NCBI GenBank assembly: GCA_945787585.1
Contig: CALZIG010000077.1
Coordinates: 1-5,200, forward strand
Length of the DNA stretch: 5,200 bases
Source: an uncultured Gammaproteobacteria bacterium
Lineage (GTDB): Bacteria; Pseudomonadota; Gammaproteobacteria; SZUA-140
Direction of reading: 5' to 3'
Below are positions 1-5,200 of the stretch, one piece after another. The position numbers and the translations under genes are program-made. The notes beneath the pieces were generated by a model, which worked only from the letters and a program-made list of their open reading frames with translations, made no database searches and was not told where the DNA came from. How positions within the stretch are numbered: position 1 is the first letter of the stretch; each line of letters starts with the position of its first letter.

Positions 1-103
1 ACTGTAATTATCAGGCCGTGGCAAACTTCACTGCTACGAATTGAGATCTGCCGTCGTGCTCCATCCGCAATAACACTGAGGACTGTTTTTGCGCCGCGGC
101 TTG
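1..103. repeat. 103-bp direct repeat, left copy
   Basis: This segment recurs at 1728-1830 in the same orientation with a single difference (T64 against C1791). It may extend left of the window, because the match is still perfect at base 1. The match ends sharply at 103, where this copy continues with ACGGCTC and the other with TTTTACT. Its content is the 3' end of an HtrA-type protease gene on the minus strand, so it is a duplicated gene end and not a known mobile-element terminus. Confidence 0.97.
11..103 (-). pseudogene. Truncated 3' tail of HtrA/DegQ-MucD-like protease, left copy
   Basis: Read on the minus strand, this encodes about 30 C-terminal residues of a Do-family periplasmic serine protease, ending in QFVAVKFATA and a TGA stop (13..11). 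The stretch SSVLLRVEHDGRSQFVAVKF matches the last beta strands of a C-terminal PDZ domain, where the family typically reads like VALLVQRDGxxxFVAVK. Upstream of base 103 the similarity is lost: the frame reads through unrelated residues and meets stops about 20 codons further. No catalytic domain is present, so this is a non-functional fragment identical in protein sequence to the end of the copy at 1738-1905. Family assignment is by recognition of the PDZ tail and rests mainly on the longer right copy. Confidence 0.7.
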
Positions 104-120
104 ACGGCTCTTGATTTCAG

Positions 121-149
121 CTGAAAGTATCGGCTGTTTTCCTTATACT
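121..149 (+). promoter_or_regulatory. Likely sigma70 promoter of the hydrolase gene
   Basis: CTGAAA (121-126, 4/6 to TTGACA) and TATACT (144-149, 5/6 to TATAAT) are separated by exactly 17 bp. Transcription would start near 156, about 35 nt before the ATG at 191 but only about 5 nt before the GTG at 161, which favours the ATG. The -35 box is the right half of a perfect 12-bp palindrome, TTTCAGCTGAAA (115-126), a possible operator. The promoter begins just after the repeat junction at 103/104, so it belongs to the hydrolase segment and not to the duplicated tail. Confidence 0.5.
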
Positions 150-190
150 TACTGAGTTTAGTGAGCGAATCGGGATCCAGGGCCAAAACA

Positions 191-1570
191 ATGCTGGTAA
201 CTAAAACGCGGGGGGTGAGAGATCCGGCATCGGTGAACGACCCGAGACTGCTTGGTCTGCTGTTATTAGCCGCTGTGATCACCGGTTGCAGCAGCACCGG
301 TCCCCGTACGATAAATCTGATGCCGGCGCCGACAGTTTTTGCGGATGGGGCCATCGACCCCTTCCCGAAGGCTCAACTGCCCTTGTCCCACAACGACTAC
401 GGCTTGCTCTATGCTACGGATCGGAAACCTACTGAGGATATTAGCGAGCGACCGTTCTATTTGAATGAGGCTGGGCTTATCGTAAGACTGGGCCAGGCCA
501 GAATTCAGGCGGTAGAGGAGCTCGATTGGGAGGAAGCGCGTCGCATCTCACTGTCCACCGAGCGCACCAGCGATTACCCTCTGAAGGTCCTGTCTGTTGA
601 CGAGACGAGCGTCCTCGGCAGCACCTATACATTCCTCTCGCGAATTCCCGAGGCCAGCGTAAAGTCGGATCCGACAGGTGAGGTATTCGCCGCGCTCGTC
701 GATGAGCGCCTGGCTGCCTCTGGGGTCAAGGATGTCTACATCTATGTCCACGGCTACCGGGTTATCTTCGACGACCCGTTGCTAATCTCTGCCGAGCTAT
801 GGCATTTCCTCGGCTACCGGGGTGCTTTTATCGCCTACGCCTGGCCCTCGACGCCTCGCGCATTGGCCTATTTGTCTGATCTGGAGACTGCCAGTGCTAT
901 GGCGCGGAAGCTGCGTTTGTTTCTCGCCTACCTAAGCGAAAAAACGCAGGTTGAGAGAATCCATATAATCGGCTTCAGCGCGGGCTCGCGGCTGGTGATC
1001 GGCGCCCTCGAACAGCTGGCATTGCTCAACGCCGATGCCACTGACGAATCTATACGCAAGGATCTACGCATCGGCAATGTGATCATTGTTGGCGGCGATA
1101 TTAGCCGTGAGGGTTTCGGCATTGCTCTAACCGATGGCATGCTCAGAATTCCGGAACGCACCATTGTCTACGTGTCATCTGCAGACAGGGCCTTGGTATG
1201 GGCGCGTCGTATCTTCCGTCGGCCGCGTCTGGGCGAGATGTGGGCAGAGGAATTACCGCCGCGCACGGTAGAGTTTTTACGTACCAACCCGTCGCTGGAG
1301 TTGATCGACGTGACCGAGGCGGCCGGTTCAACGACGGGCAACGGGCACGCCTATTTTCGTCAAAGCCCCTGGGTCAGCTCCGATATCCTGGCGTTGTTGG
1401 CATTTGATCTGGACCCCGCTCAGCGGGGTCTGGAAAAGGAGACTGATCTGCTTGTCTGGCGCTTTCCGCCCGACTACATTGAACGCCTGCAGAACACCCT
1501 AATGGAGCTGAATCCCGATCTTGCAGGCGAAATAGGTAGCGGTAACGACAATCCGGAGGCTGACGACTGA
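191..1570 (+). CDS. DUF900-type alpha/beta-hydrolase lipoprotein
   Basis: Predicted 459-residue lipoprotein carrying an alpha/beta-hydrolase domain of the DUF900 / COG4782 esterase-lipase-like group. The substrate is unknown. A positively charged N-terminus is followed by a hydrophobic stretch (about residues 20-31) and a lipobox ITGC with Cys33, so export and lipidation are expected. The hydrolase core starts at about residue 180 with the oxyanion-region motif YVHGYR (about 185-190). AYAWPS follows at about 215-220. The nucleophile elbow is GFSAGS with Ser263, then GGDIS with the likely acid Asp303, and NGHAYF with the likely catalytic His386. The elbow is SxG type but lacks the more usual GHSMG. 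Residues 34-175 are a family-like N-terminal extension I cannot assign. The ATG at 191 has AGGG at 179-182 (8-nt spacing) and fits the promoter. An in-frame GTG at 161 would add 10 residues and has no ribosome site. The gene is monocistronic, G+C-rich relative to the right of the window, and enclosed by direct repeats, which suggests acquisition or duplication. Confidence 0.85.
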   Translation: MLVTKTRGVRDPASVNDPRLLGLLLLAAVITGCSSTGPRTINLMPAPTVFADGAIDPFPKAQLPLSHNDYGLLYATDRKPTEDISERPFYLNEAGLIVRLGQARIQAVEELDWEEARRISLSTERTSDYPLKVLSVDETSVLGSTYTFLSRIPEASVKSDPTGEVFAALVDERLAASGVKDVYIYVHGYRVIFDDPLLISAELWHFLGYRGAFIAYAWPSTPRALAYLSDLETASAMARKLRLFLAYLSEKTQVERIHIIGFSAGSRLVIGALEQLALLNADATDESIRKDLRIGNVIIVGGDISREGFGIALTDGMLRIPERTIVYVSSADRALVWARRIFRRPRLGEMWAEELPPRTVEFLRTNPSLELIDVTEAAGSTTGNGHAYFRQSPWVSSDILALLAFDLDPAQRGLEKETDLLVWRFPPDYIERLQNTLMELNPDLAGEIGSGNDNPEADD

Positions 1571-1679
1571 AGACGGCTTGGTCGGCATGAAAGAGCGCGA
1601 CTGGGTTTGTTGCTGCAAAAACATCAGCCTATATTAAGGCTCTTAAAGAAGTGATGATCTACGACAAGCATCCGTAGAC
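1571..1679. other. Intergenic gap, convergent gene ends
   Basis: No gene is seen between the hydrolase stop and the protease terminator. Two weak hairpins occur: AGCCT-ATATTA-AGGCT and TCTACG-N9-CGTAGA. Neither has a T tract on the plus strand, so no intrinsic terminator for the hydrolase gene can be claimed. Confidence 0.5.
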
Positions 1680-1713
1680 AAAATAAATAACCGGCACCCA
1701 TAAGAGCGCCGGC
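1680..1713 (-). terminator. Rho-independent terminator of the protease gene remnant
   Basis: On the minus strand, CCGGCGC and GTGCCGG form a 7-bp stem (one G-U pair) around an 8-nt loop, followed by the T-rich run TTATTTATTTT. It lies about 25 nt beyond the TGA of the right-hand protease tail. It supports the right copy as the original chromosomal 3' end of the gene, with its native downstream sequence. Read on the plus strand the same stem has no T tract. Confidence 0.75.
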
Positions 1714-1727
1714 CATAGGTATTAATA

Positions 1728-1830
1728 ACTGTAATTATCAGGCCGTGGCAAACTTCACTGCTACGAATTGAGATCTGCCGTCGTGCTCCACCCGCAATAA
1801 CACTGAGGACTGTTTTTGCGCCGCGGCTTG
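1728..1830. repeat. 103-bp direct repeat, right copy
   Basis: Same sequence as 1-103 except C1791 in place of T64. Here the repeat is embedded in a longer protease-coding stretch: the coding frame continues without a break to about 1903. This copy is therefore the more ancestral one, and the left copy is the one with the novel joint. The two copies bracket 1624 bp containing the hydrolase gene. Confidence 0.97.
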
Positions 1831-1905
1831 TTTTACTACACTAATCACTTCGTCAAGTGAATTAACTGATTGCTGGCCTACCATGTTAATAACATTACCA
1901 GCCAA
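1738..1905 (-). pseudogene. C-terminal PDZ remnant of DegQ/MucD-like serine protease
   Basis: The minus strand reads about 55 codons of an HtrA-family C-terminus: AGNVINMVGQQSVNSLDEV, then ISVVKQAAAQKQSSVLLRV, then EHDGRSQFVAVKFATA and a TGA stop (1740..1738). The pattern GxVIxxVxxQxVxSLDEV is the carboxylate-binding-side region of PDZ2 in periplasmic Do proteases (usually AGDVIxxVNGQPVxSxxEL). Complete proteins of the family are about 450-480 residues, so only the last ninth or so survives. Similarity stops where the REP sequence begins at 1906. The frame stays open by chance through the REPIN to a TAG near 1988, but that part is not protein-like. The serine protease domain and PDZ1 are missing. 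The flank beyond the insertion sequence does not encode them either, so loss preceded or accompanied REPIN/IS arrival. Assignment to MucD as against DegQ cannot be made from the tail alone. Confidence 0.8.
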
Positions 1906-1989
1906 GTAGGGTGCGCTGTGCGCACGATCTACTGATACATGTAGACCAATGAAAACAACTCGATTGAGTCGTGCGCACAGCGCACCCTA
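1906..1989. repeat. REPIN: two inverted REP sequences
   Basis: A perfect 21-bp inverted repeat occupies 1907-1927 and 1969-1989 around a 41-bp spacer. The left arm with its first base reads GTAG followed by GGTGCGCTGTGCGCACGA. GTAG is the conserved 5' tetranucleotide of REP sequences mobilised by RAYT (TnpA-REP) transposases. Each arm also folds on itself (GTGCGC-TGT-GCGCAC). The spacer holds two small hairpins: TCTAC/GTAGA at 1928-1945 and ACTC-GATT-GAGT at 1958-1969. The outer GTAG of the right-hand REP (CTAC on the plus strand) is split by the insertion sequence: its C is 1987 and its TAC is 3407-3409. No RAYT gene is present in the window. Confidence 0.8.
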
Positions 1990-1994
1990 ATGTA

Positions 1995-2007
1995 ATGGAC
2001 TCCCCCC
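1995..2007. repeat. Left subterminal inverted repeat of the IS
   Basis: ATGGACTCCCCCC, perfectly complementary to 3391-3403 (GGGGGGAGTCCAT). It lies 7 bp inside the left boundary inferred from REP reconstruction. Confidence 0.93.
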
Positions 2008-2080
2008 TTCTTCCAACGGCATCATGATGTGCCAAGCGGGTGAGTAGGTCACCGGCTAAACGAGAAAGAGGGAGTCCGAC

Positions 2081-3128
2081 ATGAAGCATAGCGCAACCGT
2101 CATTGGATTGGATATTGCCAAGAAAGTTTTCTATGCCGTAGGCAAGGATGAGCGCGGCAATGAGGTGTTGAAACGCAAGATGTCACGAGATCAAGTATTG
2201 GAGTTTTTTATCAATCTGCCTAGCGCCAAGGTGGGCATCGAGGCGTGCGCTACGGCCCATTACTGGGCACGCCAGCTTAATGCACTGGGCCATGAGGTAA
2301 AACTAATTGCCGGCCAGCGTGTCAGTCGCCGGGTGTTAGGCAACAAGAATGATTACCGCGATGCCAAGGCGATTTGTGATCTTCGCTCAGAACCAGAGAC
2401 GCTGTATGTCCCAATCAACTCTGAGGCGCAACAAGATGTACAGATGCTACACCGAGTGCGACAACGTCTAGTGGAGAACCGCACTGCGTTAATGTTGCAG
2501 ATACGCAGTCTACTGGGCGAATATGGTTTAAGTTTCCCGTGTGGCGCGACGGCGTTGCGAAAGGACTTGCTAGCGGTATTTAGTGGTGAACACCACGGTC
2601 TTTCCTCGGGTGCGATGGAAATATTTACTGAAATTCAGTCGCAGCTCGCTATGCAGGATGAATGGATTGATGCCTACGATGCCCGCGTCAAACGACTCGC
2701 TCATCAGGATGAGCAAATTGCACGATTAATGGAAATGCCCGGATTTGGTCCACTGAACTCCACGGCTTTCGTCGCAACATTAGGCGATCCGCACCGCCTC
2801 ATCCGGGCGCAGTTTCTCGGCTAACACGGGGCTCACGCCTCATGAACATTCCAGCGGTGGAAAACAACGGCTGTATGGCATCTCCAAACGAGGTAACTGT
2901 TATCTGCGGACCTTGTTGATTCACGGCGCACGTAGTGCCTTACGTTGCGCTGAGGGTAAAGAAGATCGCTTACTAAAGTGGGCACTTAAACTAAAAGAGA
3001 CAAAGGGCTTCAACGTTGCCGCGGTGGCCCTTGCCAACAAGCTGGCGCGAGTCGCCTGGGCGCTGCTTGCCCACGGGCGCAATTACAAAGTCCAATGGAA
3101 TAACATTGAGGAAATGACAGCCCATTAA
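2081..3128 (+). pseudogene. IS110/IS1111 transposase, frameshifted
   Basis: DEDD-type recombinase of the IS110 family. The intact form would be about 349 residues, the normal family length. The N-terminal RuvC-like domain is complete: GLDIAK (Asp11), GIEAC (Glu54) and NDYRDA (Asp91, Asp94). A helix-hairpin-helix-like MPGFGPLNSTAF follows at about 220-230. At codon 241 the frame is lost and the first frame stops at 2822-2824. The second frame continues from about 2802 as SGRSFSANTGLTPHEHSSGG, the Transposase_20 domain with the conserved HSSGG serine region. It runs on through ISKRGNCYLRTLLIHGAR to the TAA at 3126-3128. Family members read HRFKSGR here, so loss of two bases at about 2801 (CTCA-TCC for TTCAAATCC) explains it. 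The ATG has a strong upstream GGGAG (about 2070-2074). Without the serine domain the protein should be inactive. Programmed frameshifting is not known for this family and no slippery heptamer is seen. Confidence 0.92.
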
Positions 3129-3204
3129 CATTATTGAGTTGAGCATAAATTAAGCAGGAAAACGACACCCACCACGATTGCGAAGGTGAAGAACGAATGA
3201 TGCC

Positions 3205-3345
3205 CAACAGGTAAAACCAACGCTGGAAAAACCCGAAGCCGGGTATGGCCATAAAGGCCGATACCCTACATGGAACCCAGCGTGCGTATTGCATTATGGC
3301 CCGAGCCGACTGAATGGCTCACTCAGAGGCCGGATAGATACACGC
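3205..3345 (+). ncRNA. Candidate bridge RNA / seekRNA in IS right end
   Basis: IS110-family recombination is guided by an RNA from the element's long noncoding end, which in the IS1111 subgroup is the right end. This stretch shows nested folding. ACGCTGG (3220-3226) pairs with CCAGCGT (3277-3283). Inside lies a strong hairpin: GGGTATGGCC (3241-3250), loop ATAAA, then GGCC-G-ATACCC (3256-3266), ten pairs with one bulge. Downstream, GAGCC (3303-3307) pairs with GGCTC (3316-3320). Two short stretches match the DNA partners. ACCCTAC (3263-3269) matches the reconstructed REP target at the insertion point. ATAGATA (3334-3340) matches the joined IS ends. Ends of the RNA are not determinable here. 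The location and folding are solid observations; the guide assignments are weak inference. Confidence 0.5.
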
Positions 3346-3381
3346 AATCTTTATCTCTGTTGGCAAAACTCAATCTTCTCC

Positions 3382-3406
3382 TTGCAAAACGGGGGGAGTC
3401 CATAGA
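3382..3406 (+). promoter_or_regulatory. Half of a promoter assembled at the circular IS junction
   Basis: TTGCAA (3382-3387) is a 4/6 match to a -35 box. When the right end (…ATAGA, 3406) is joined to the left end (TAATGTA…, 1988), GATAAT appears across the joint (3405-3406 plus 1988-1991). It is a 5/6 match to -10, with a spacing of exactly 17 bp. Junction promoters driving the transposase from the excised circle are known in the IS110/IS1111 family. In the integrated state the -35 is separated from its -10, so expression would be low. Confidence 0.5.
3391..3403. repeat. Right subterminal inverted repeat of the IS
   Basis: GGGGGGAGTCCAT, the exact complement of 1995-2007. It lies 3 bp inside the right boundary inferred from REP reconstruction. 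Confidence 0.93.
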
Positions 3407-3737
3407 TACCTGTTTGTTCCATCTCCATAAAGTTCAGGCAGCTTTATGCACAGCAAATTCACCGCTGGTGTATAGTCGCGTCATATCTTCAAAAGTAATA
3501 AATAAATTAAGCATTGATAGTTATCTGAGACACAGAATGCTAACGGGCTTAATGTTTTATCTGCACCTCAAGGAATGCGAAATTTGGGTCAATCAGAAGG
3601 AGCATAACCCCTATACTAAATTTTTGTTTCTACCAGAGTAAATACTAACTAACATTATCCAGCCCTTATCATTTTTGTTACTGAAAGCACATATTCTTGC
3701 CAGGTAACAGAGTGTGAATTAATACCAGGATGTAAAC
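3407..3737. other. Gene-poor region between the IS and the DsbA-like gene
   Basis: No gene can be supported in these roughly 330 bases. A plus-strand open frame (3270-3641) crosses the IS boundary: its first third lies in the structured IS right end, and the rest has no motif, no good ribosome site and no recognisable family. The minus strand does not continue the protease gene beyond the REP, as stops occur within a few dozen codons in all three frames. The region is A+T-rich and could be a decayed gene. The end next to 3738 should hold the promoter of the DsbA-like gene, but I could not find a convincing -35/-10 pair. Confidence 0.5.
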
Positions 3738-4393
3738 ATGAAACAGAGTCACTTTACGATTATTGCCCTACTATTATTGGGATTTGCCTTTGCGGCAATA
3801 GCCCTGTTTTACAACACCGGGCAAGAGCAGTTAAATAATGGGAGCTCAGAAAGTCGTAGTGAAGCTTTAATCAGGGACCACTCCGTCACTGCAGGCAATC
3901 CTGCAGCCAAAGTCACGATCGTAGAGTTTATGGACCCCGCCTGTGAAACCTGCGCTCAATTTCACCCTTTTGTTAAACGGTTGATGAACGCTTGGCCGGA
4001 AAAATTAACCTGGTGGTTCGTTATGCACCGTTTTATCAAGGCTCGGATCAAATGGTAGCGATTCTTGAAGCAGCAAGAAAACAGAACAAATTCTGGGAAG
4101 TGTTAGAACTAATGTTTGACACCCAACATGACTGGGCCTTACATCATAAACCACAGCCAGATGTTTTCTGGGGCTATCTGGAAAACTCGGGATATGATGT
4201 CGCACGAATAAGACAGAATATGAATGACCTGGCTATTAAGAAAGTGATTAAGCAGGATTTGGCTGATGCTCAGATGCTGGGAGCTGATAAAACACCTACA
4301 TTCTTTGTTAATGGCAAACCACTCCCCAGTTTTGGCTCTCAGCAGTTACGTACTCTGGTGGACGCTGAGGTAAGCGCAAACTACCAAGGGTAG
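3738..4393 (+). pseudogene. DsbA-family thiol-disulfide protein, broken by a 1-nt deletion
   Basis: Thioredoxin-fold protein of the DsbA / Thioredoxin_4 group, about 218 residues if repaired. These proteins oxidise or isomerise disulfides in the periplasm. A hydrophobic N-terminal segment (about residues 7-25, rich in L, A, I and F) has no clear cleavage site, so the protein was probably membrane-anchored. VTIVEFMDPACETCAQF contains the active-site CxxC (Cys69, Cys72). At about codon 88 the frame breaks: frame one ends at 4056-4058, while the family sequence KINLVVRYAPFYQGSDQMV continues one base earlier. Restoring one A in the run at 4000-4004 (five A to six) gives PEKINLVVRYAPF in one frame. 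The second part holds ADKTPTFFVNG with the cis-proline loop, and ends in a TAG at 4391-4393. The ATG has AGGA at 3727-3730 (7-nt spacing). The truncated product keeps CxxC but lacks the helical insert and cis-Pro. A sequencing error in the A run would give the same picture. No dsbB-like partner is in the window. Confidence 0.88.
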
Positions 4394-4399
4394 TATCAA

Positions 4400-5200
4400 T
4401 TAAATATAAAGTGACAAGGCCTCGGGTAAGGTATAGTTTTTTTTAGCATCATCGACTGGAGACACAAAAGATAAATAACAAGACGACAGGCACAGGTCTT
4501 TTTCGTCTTTATCTTTGGCATTACCAAAAAGCCTGTCTCCCACAATTGGAAACCCTACATCCGATAAATGGCGTCTAATCTGATGTTTCCTGCCAGTTCC
4601 TATTGAAACTTCCACTAACGACTTATTCATCGCAGCATCATACTCAAGACATGTGACATGGCTCAGTGCAGGTTTATCGTCAATCTGCGAATCGAGTTTT
4701 TTATAATCAGGAAACTTACCATGCACTATCGCCTGATATTTTTTGTCGACCTGACGTTGCTGAAATAGCTTGGAAAAATAAGCTGCCGTTGATTTACGAT
4801 GCGCAATGATCATCAGACCTGTAGCGGCACGATCCAGTCTATGCACAATAAAGGCGGAACGTTGAGGTTGCAGGTTTTTTTCAACCCAACGATTGATGGT
4901 GCAATGATCCCCCCATTTTGATCCCTGGCTCAACATCCCATAGGGCTTATACCAAATACTGTAGAGACCTTCATCAGCGATTAAAACTGCATCATCAGGT
5001 TGCTGCTCCAGCACTTTCTGCTCATAATAAATATGTAAGATATCACCTGGCTTTAATTCTTTATCTGCCCGCCTGATACGCTGCGTGTGGTTTTTTCGCG
5101 TTAGCCACACAGCACCTTTTGTCATCGCCTGTTTGATAGCCTGCTTTGTTAAATCAGTTGATTCCGCAAGAATATCAACTGATGTTTTATCAGTGGTGTC
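4400..5200 (-). CDS. RluA-family pseudouridine synthase, 5' end outside window
   Basis: Converts uridine to pseudouridine in rRNA or tRNA. 266 residues are visible, reading from the window edge (5200) to a TAA at 4402..4400. The frame is open to the edge, and the first visible residues (VDILAESTDLTKQAIKQAM) belong to the S4-like RNA-binding domain. The ATG at 5123-5125 is therefore internal and not the start. The S4-like part covers visible residues 1 to about 60 (KGAVWLTR, LKPGDILHIYY). The catalytic domain has YKPYGMLSQ at about 84-92, the motif HRLDRAATGL with the catalytic Asp123 (codon 4834..4832), and KKYQAIVHG. GTGRKHQIRRHL, then GFPIVGDRLFG, form the conserved motif III region. The HRLDRAATG variant, with AATG for the common TSG, is acceptable in the family. 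Target uridine and RluA/RluC/RluD/TruC identity cannot be decided. The gene is convergent with the DsbA-like gene, only 6 bp apart. No clear terminator separates them, though a T8 tract lies at 4437-4444 inside the 3' coding end. Confidence 0.93.
   Translation of the reverse strand, partial: DTTDKTSVDILAESTDLTKQAIKQAMTKGAVWLTRKNHTQRIRRADKELKPGDILHIYYEQKVLEQQPDDAVLIADEGLYSIWYKPYGMLSQGSKWGDHCTINRWVEKNLQPQRSAFIVHRLDRAATGLMIIAHRKSTAAYFSKLFQQRQVDKKYQAIVHGKFPDYKKLDSQIDDKPALSHVTCLEYDAAMNKSLVEVSIGTGRKHQIRRHLSDVGFPIVGDRLFGNAKDKDEKDLCLSSCYLSFVSPVDDAKKNYTLPEALSLYI

Larger units (their letters stand above)
1988..3406 (+). mobile_element. IS110-family element, IS1111 subgroup, inserted in a REP
   Basis: This element of about 1419 bp has perfect 13-bp inverted repeats, ATGGACTCCCCCC at 1995-2007 and its complement at 3391-3403. 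They are subterminal, 7 bp from the left end and 3 bp from the right, which is the known IS1111-subgroup arrangement. The same ends follow independently from the target: joining 1987 to 3407 recreates a perfect REP (CGCACCC + TAC). A TA shared by both junctions leaves a 2-bp ambiguity. There is no target-site duplication, as expected for the family. The left noncoding end is short (about 93 nt) and the right one long (about 278 nt), again IS1111-like, where the guide RNA is downstream of the transposase gene. The transposase is frameshifted, so the copy is probably not autonomous. Confidence 0.88.

Noticed and set aside
161..190. GTG start at 161 for the hydrolase
   Set aside because: No ribosome site upstream and only about 5 nt from the predicted transcription start; the ATG at 191 has AGGG at a good distance. 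Not fully excluded.
34..354. Minus-strand open frame overlapping the repeat and the hydrolase start
   Set aside because: It is out of frame with the protease tail and antisense to the signal peptide region of the hydrolase gene; composition is not protein-like.
1..1830. Direct repeats as attL/attR of an integrative element
   Set aside because: No integrase or other mobility gene lies between them, and a 103-bp identity is long for an att core; kept only as one of several explanations.
1906..1989. CRISPR-like repeat/spacer unit
   Set aside because: Only two copies, inverted and not direct, with the GTAG signature of REP sequences.
2822..2824. Programmed ribosomal frameshift in the transposase
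   Set aside because: No slippery heptamer or following pseudoknot is seen, and IS110-family transposases are normally made from one frame.
3270..3641. Open reading frame of 123 codons on the plus strand
   Set aside because: It starts inside the structured IS right end and crosses the IS boundary into host DNA; no motif, no ribosome site, no recognisable family.
4411..4444. Intrinsic terminator for the DsbA-like gene before the T8 tract
   Set aside because: No stem longer than about 4 bp could be found directly upstream of the T run.
5123..5125. ATG as the start of the pseudouridine synthase
   Set aside because: Conserved S4-domain residues continue in frame upstream to the window edge, so this Met is internal.

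Overview
The window looks like gammaproteobacterial chromosome that has been rearranged. The clues are an RluA-type pseudouridine synthase, a membrane-anchored DsbA-like protein, the tail of a DegQ/MucD (HtrA) protease, a REP/REPIN element with the GTAG signature, and an IS110-family (IS1111 subgroup) insertion sequence. Base composition is mixed. The lipoprotein gene on the left is clearly richer in G+C than the DsbA/pseudouridine synthase side: two hand-counted 60-base lines gave 28 and 40 G+C, against 22 and 31 in the synthase. The genus cannot be named from this sequence.

Left third (1-1830): an intact gene for a DUF900-type alpha/beta-hydrolase lipoprotein (191-1570, +) lies between two 103-bp direct repeats that differ at one base. 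The repeat is the 3' end of an HtrA-type protease gene read on the minus strand. The right copy (1728-1905) runs further into the PDZ2 domain and keeps its own minus-strand terminator. The left copy is cut at 103/104, where the hydrolase promoter region starts.

Middle (1906-3406): the protease remnant stops at a REPIN, a pair of inverted REP sequences. An IS1111-type element of about 1419 bp (1988-3406) is inserted in the outer GTAG tetranucleotide of the right-hand REP. Removing the element in silico restores a perfect REP, which fixes both its ends. The transposase has lost 2 nt near 2801 and is probably dead. The long right end folds well and is the expected site of the bridge/seekRNA. Joining the two ends would create a promoter with 17-bp spacing (TTGCAA / GATAAT) facing the transposase.

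Right third (3407-5200): about 330 bp without a supportable gene, then a DsbA-like thioredoxin-fold gene (3738-4393, +) broken by a one-base loss in an A tract. A convergent RluA-family pseudouridine synthase gene (4400 to beyond 5200, -) follows, its start outside the window. Overall, the window holds one intact complete gene and one intact but partial gene, among three or four decayed ones. The most interesting parts are the IS/REP junction with its candidate guide RNA and the duplicated protease tail around the hydrolase.
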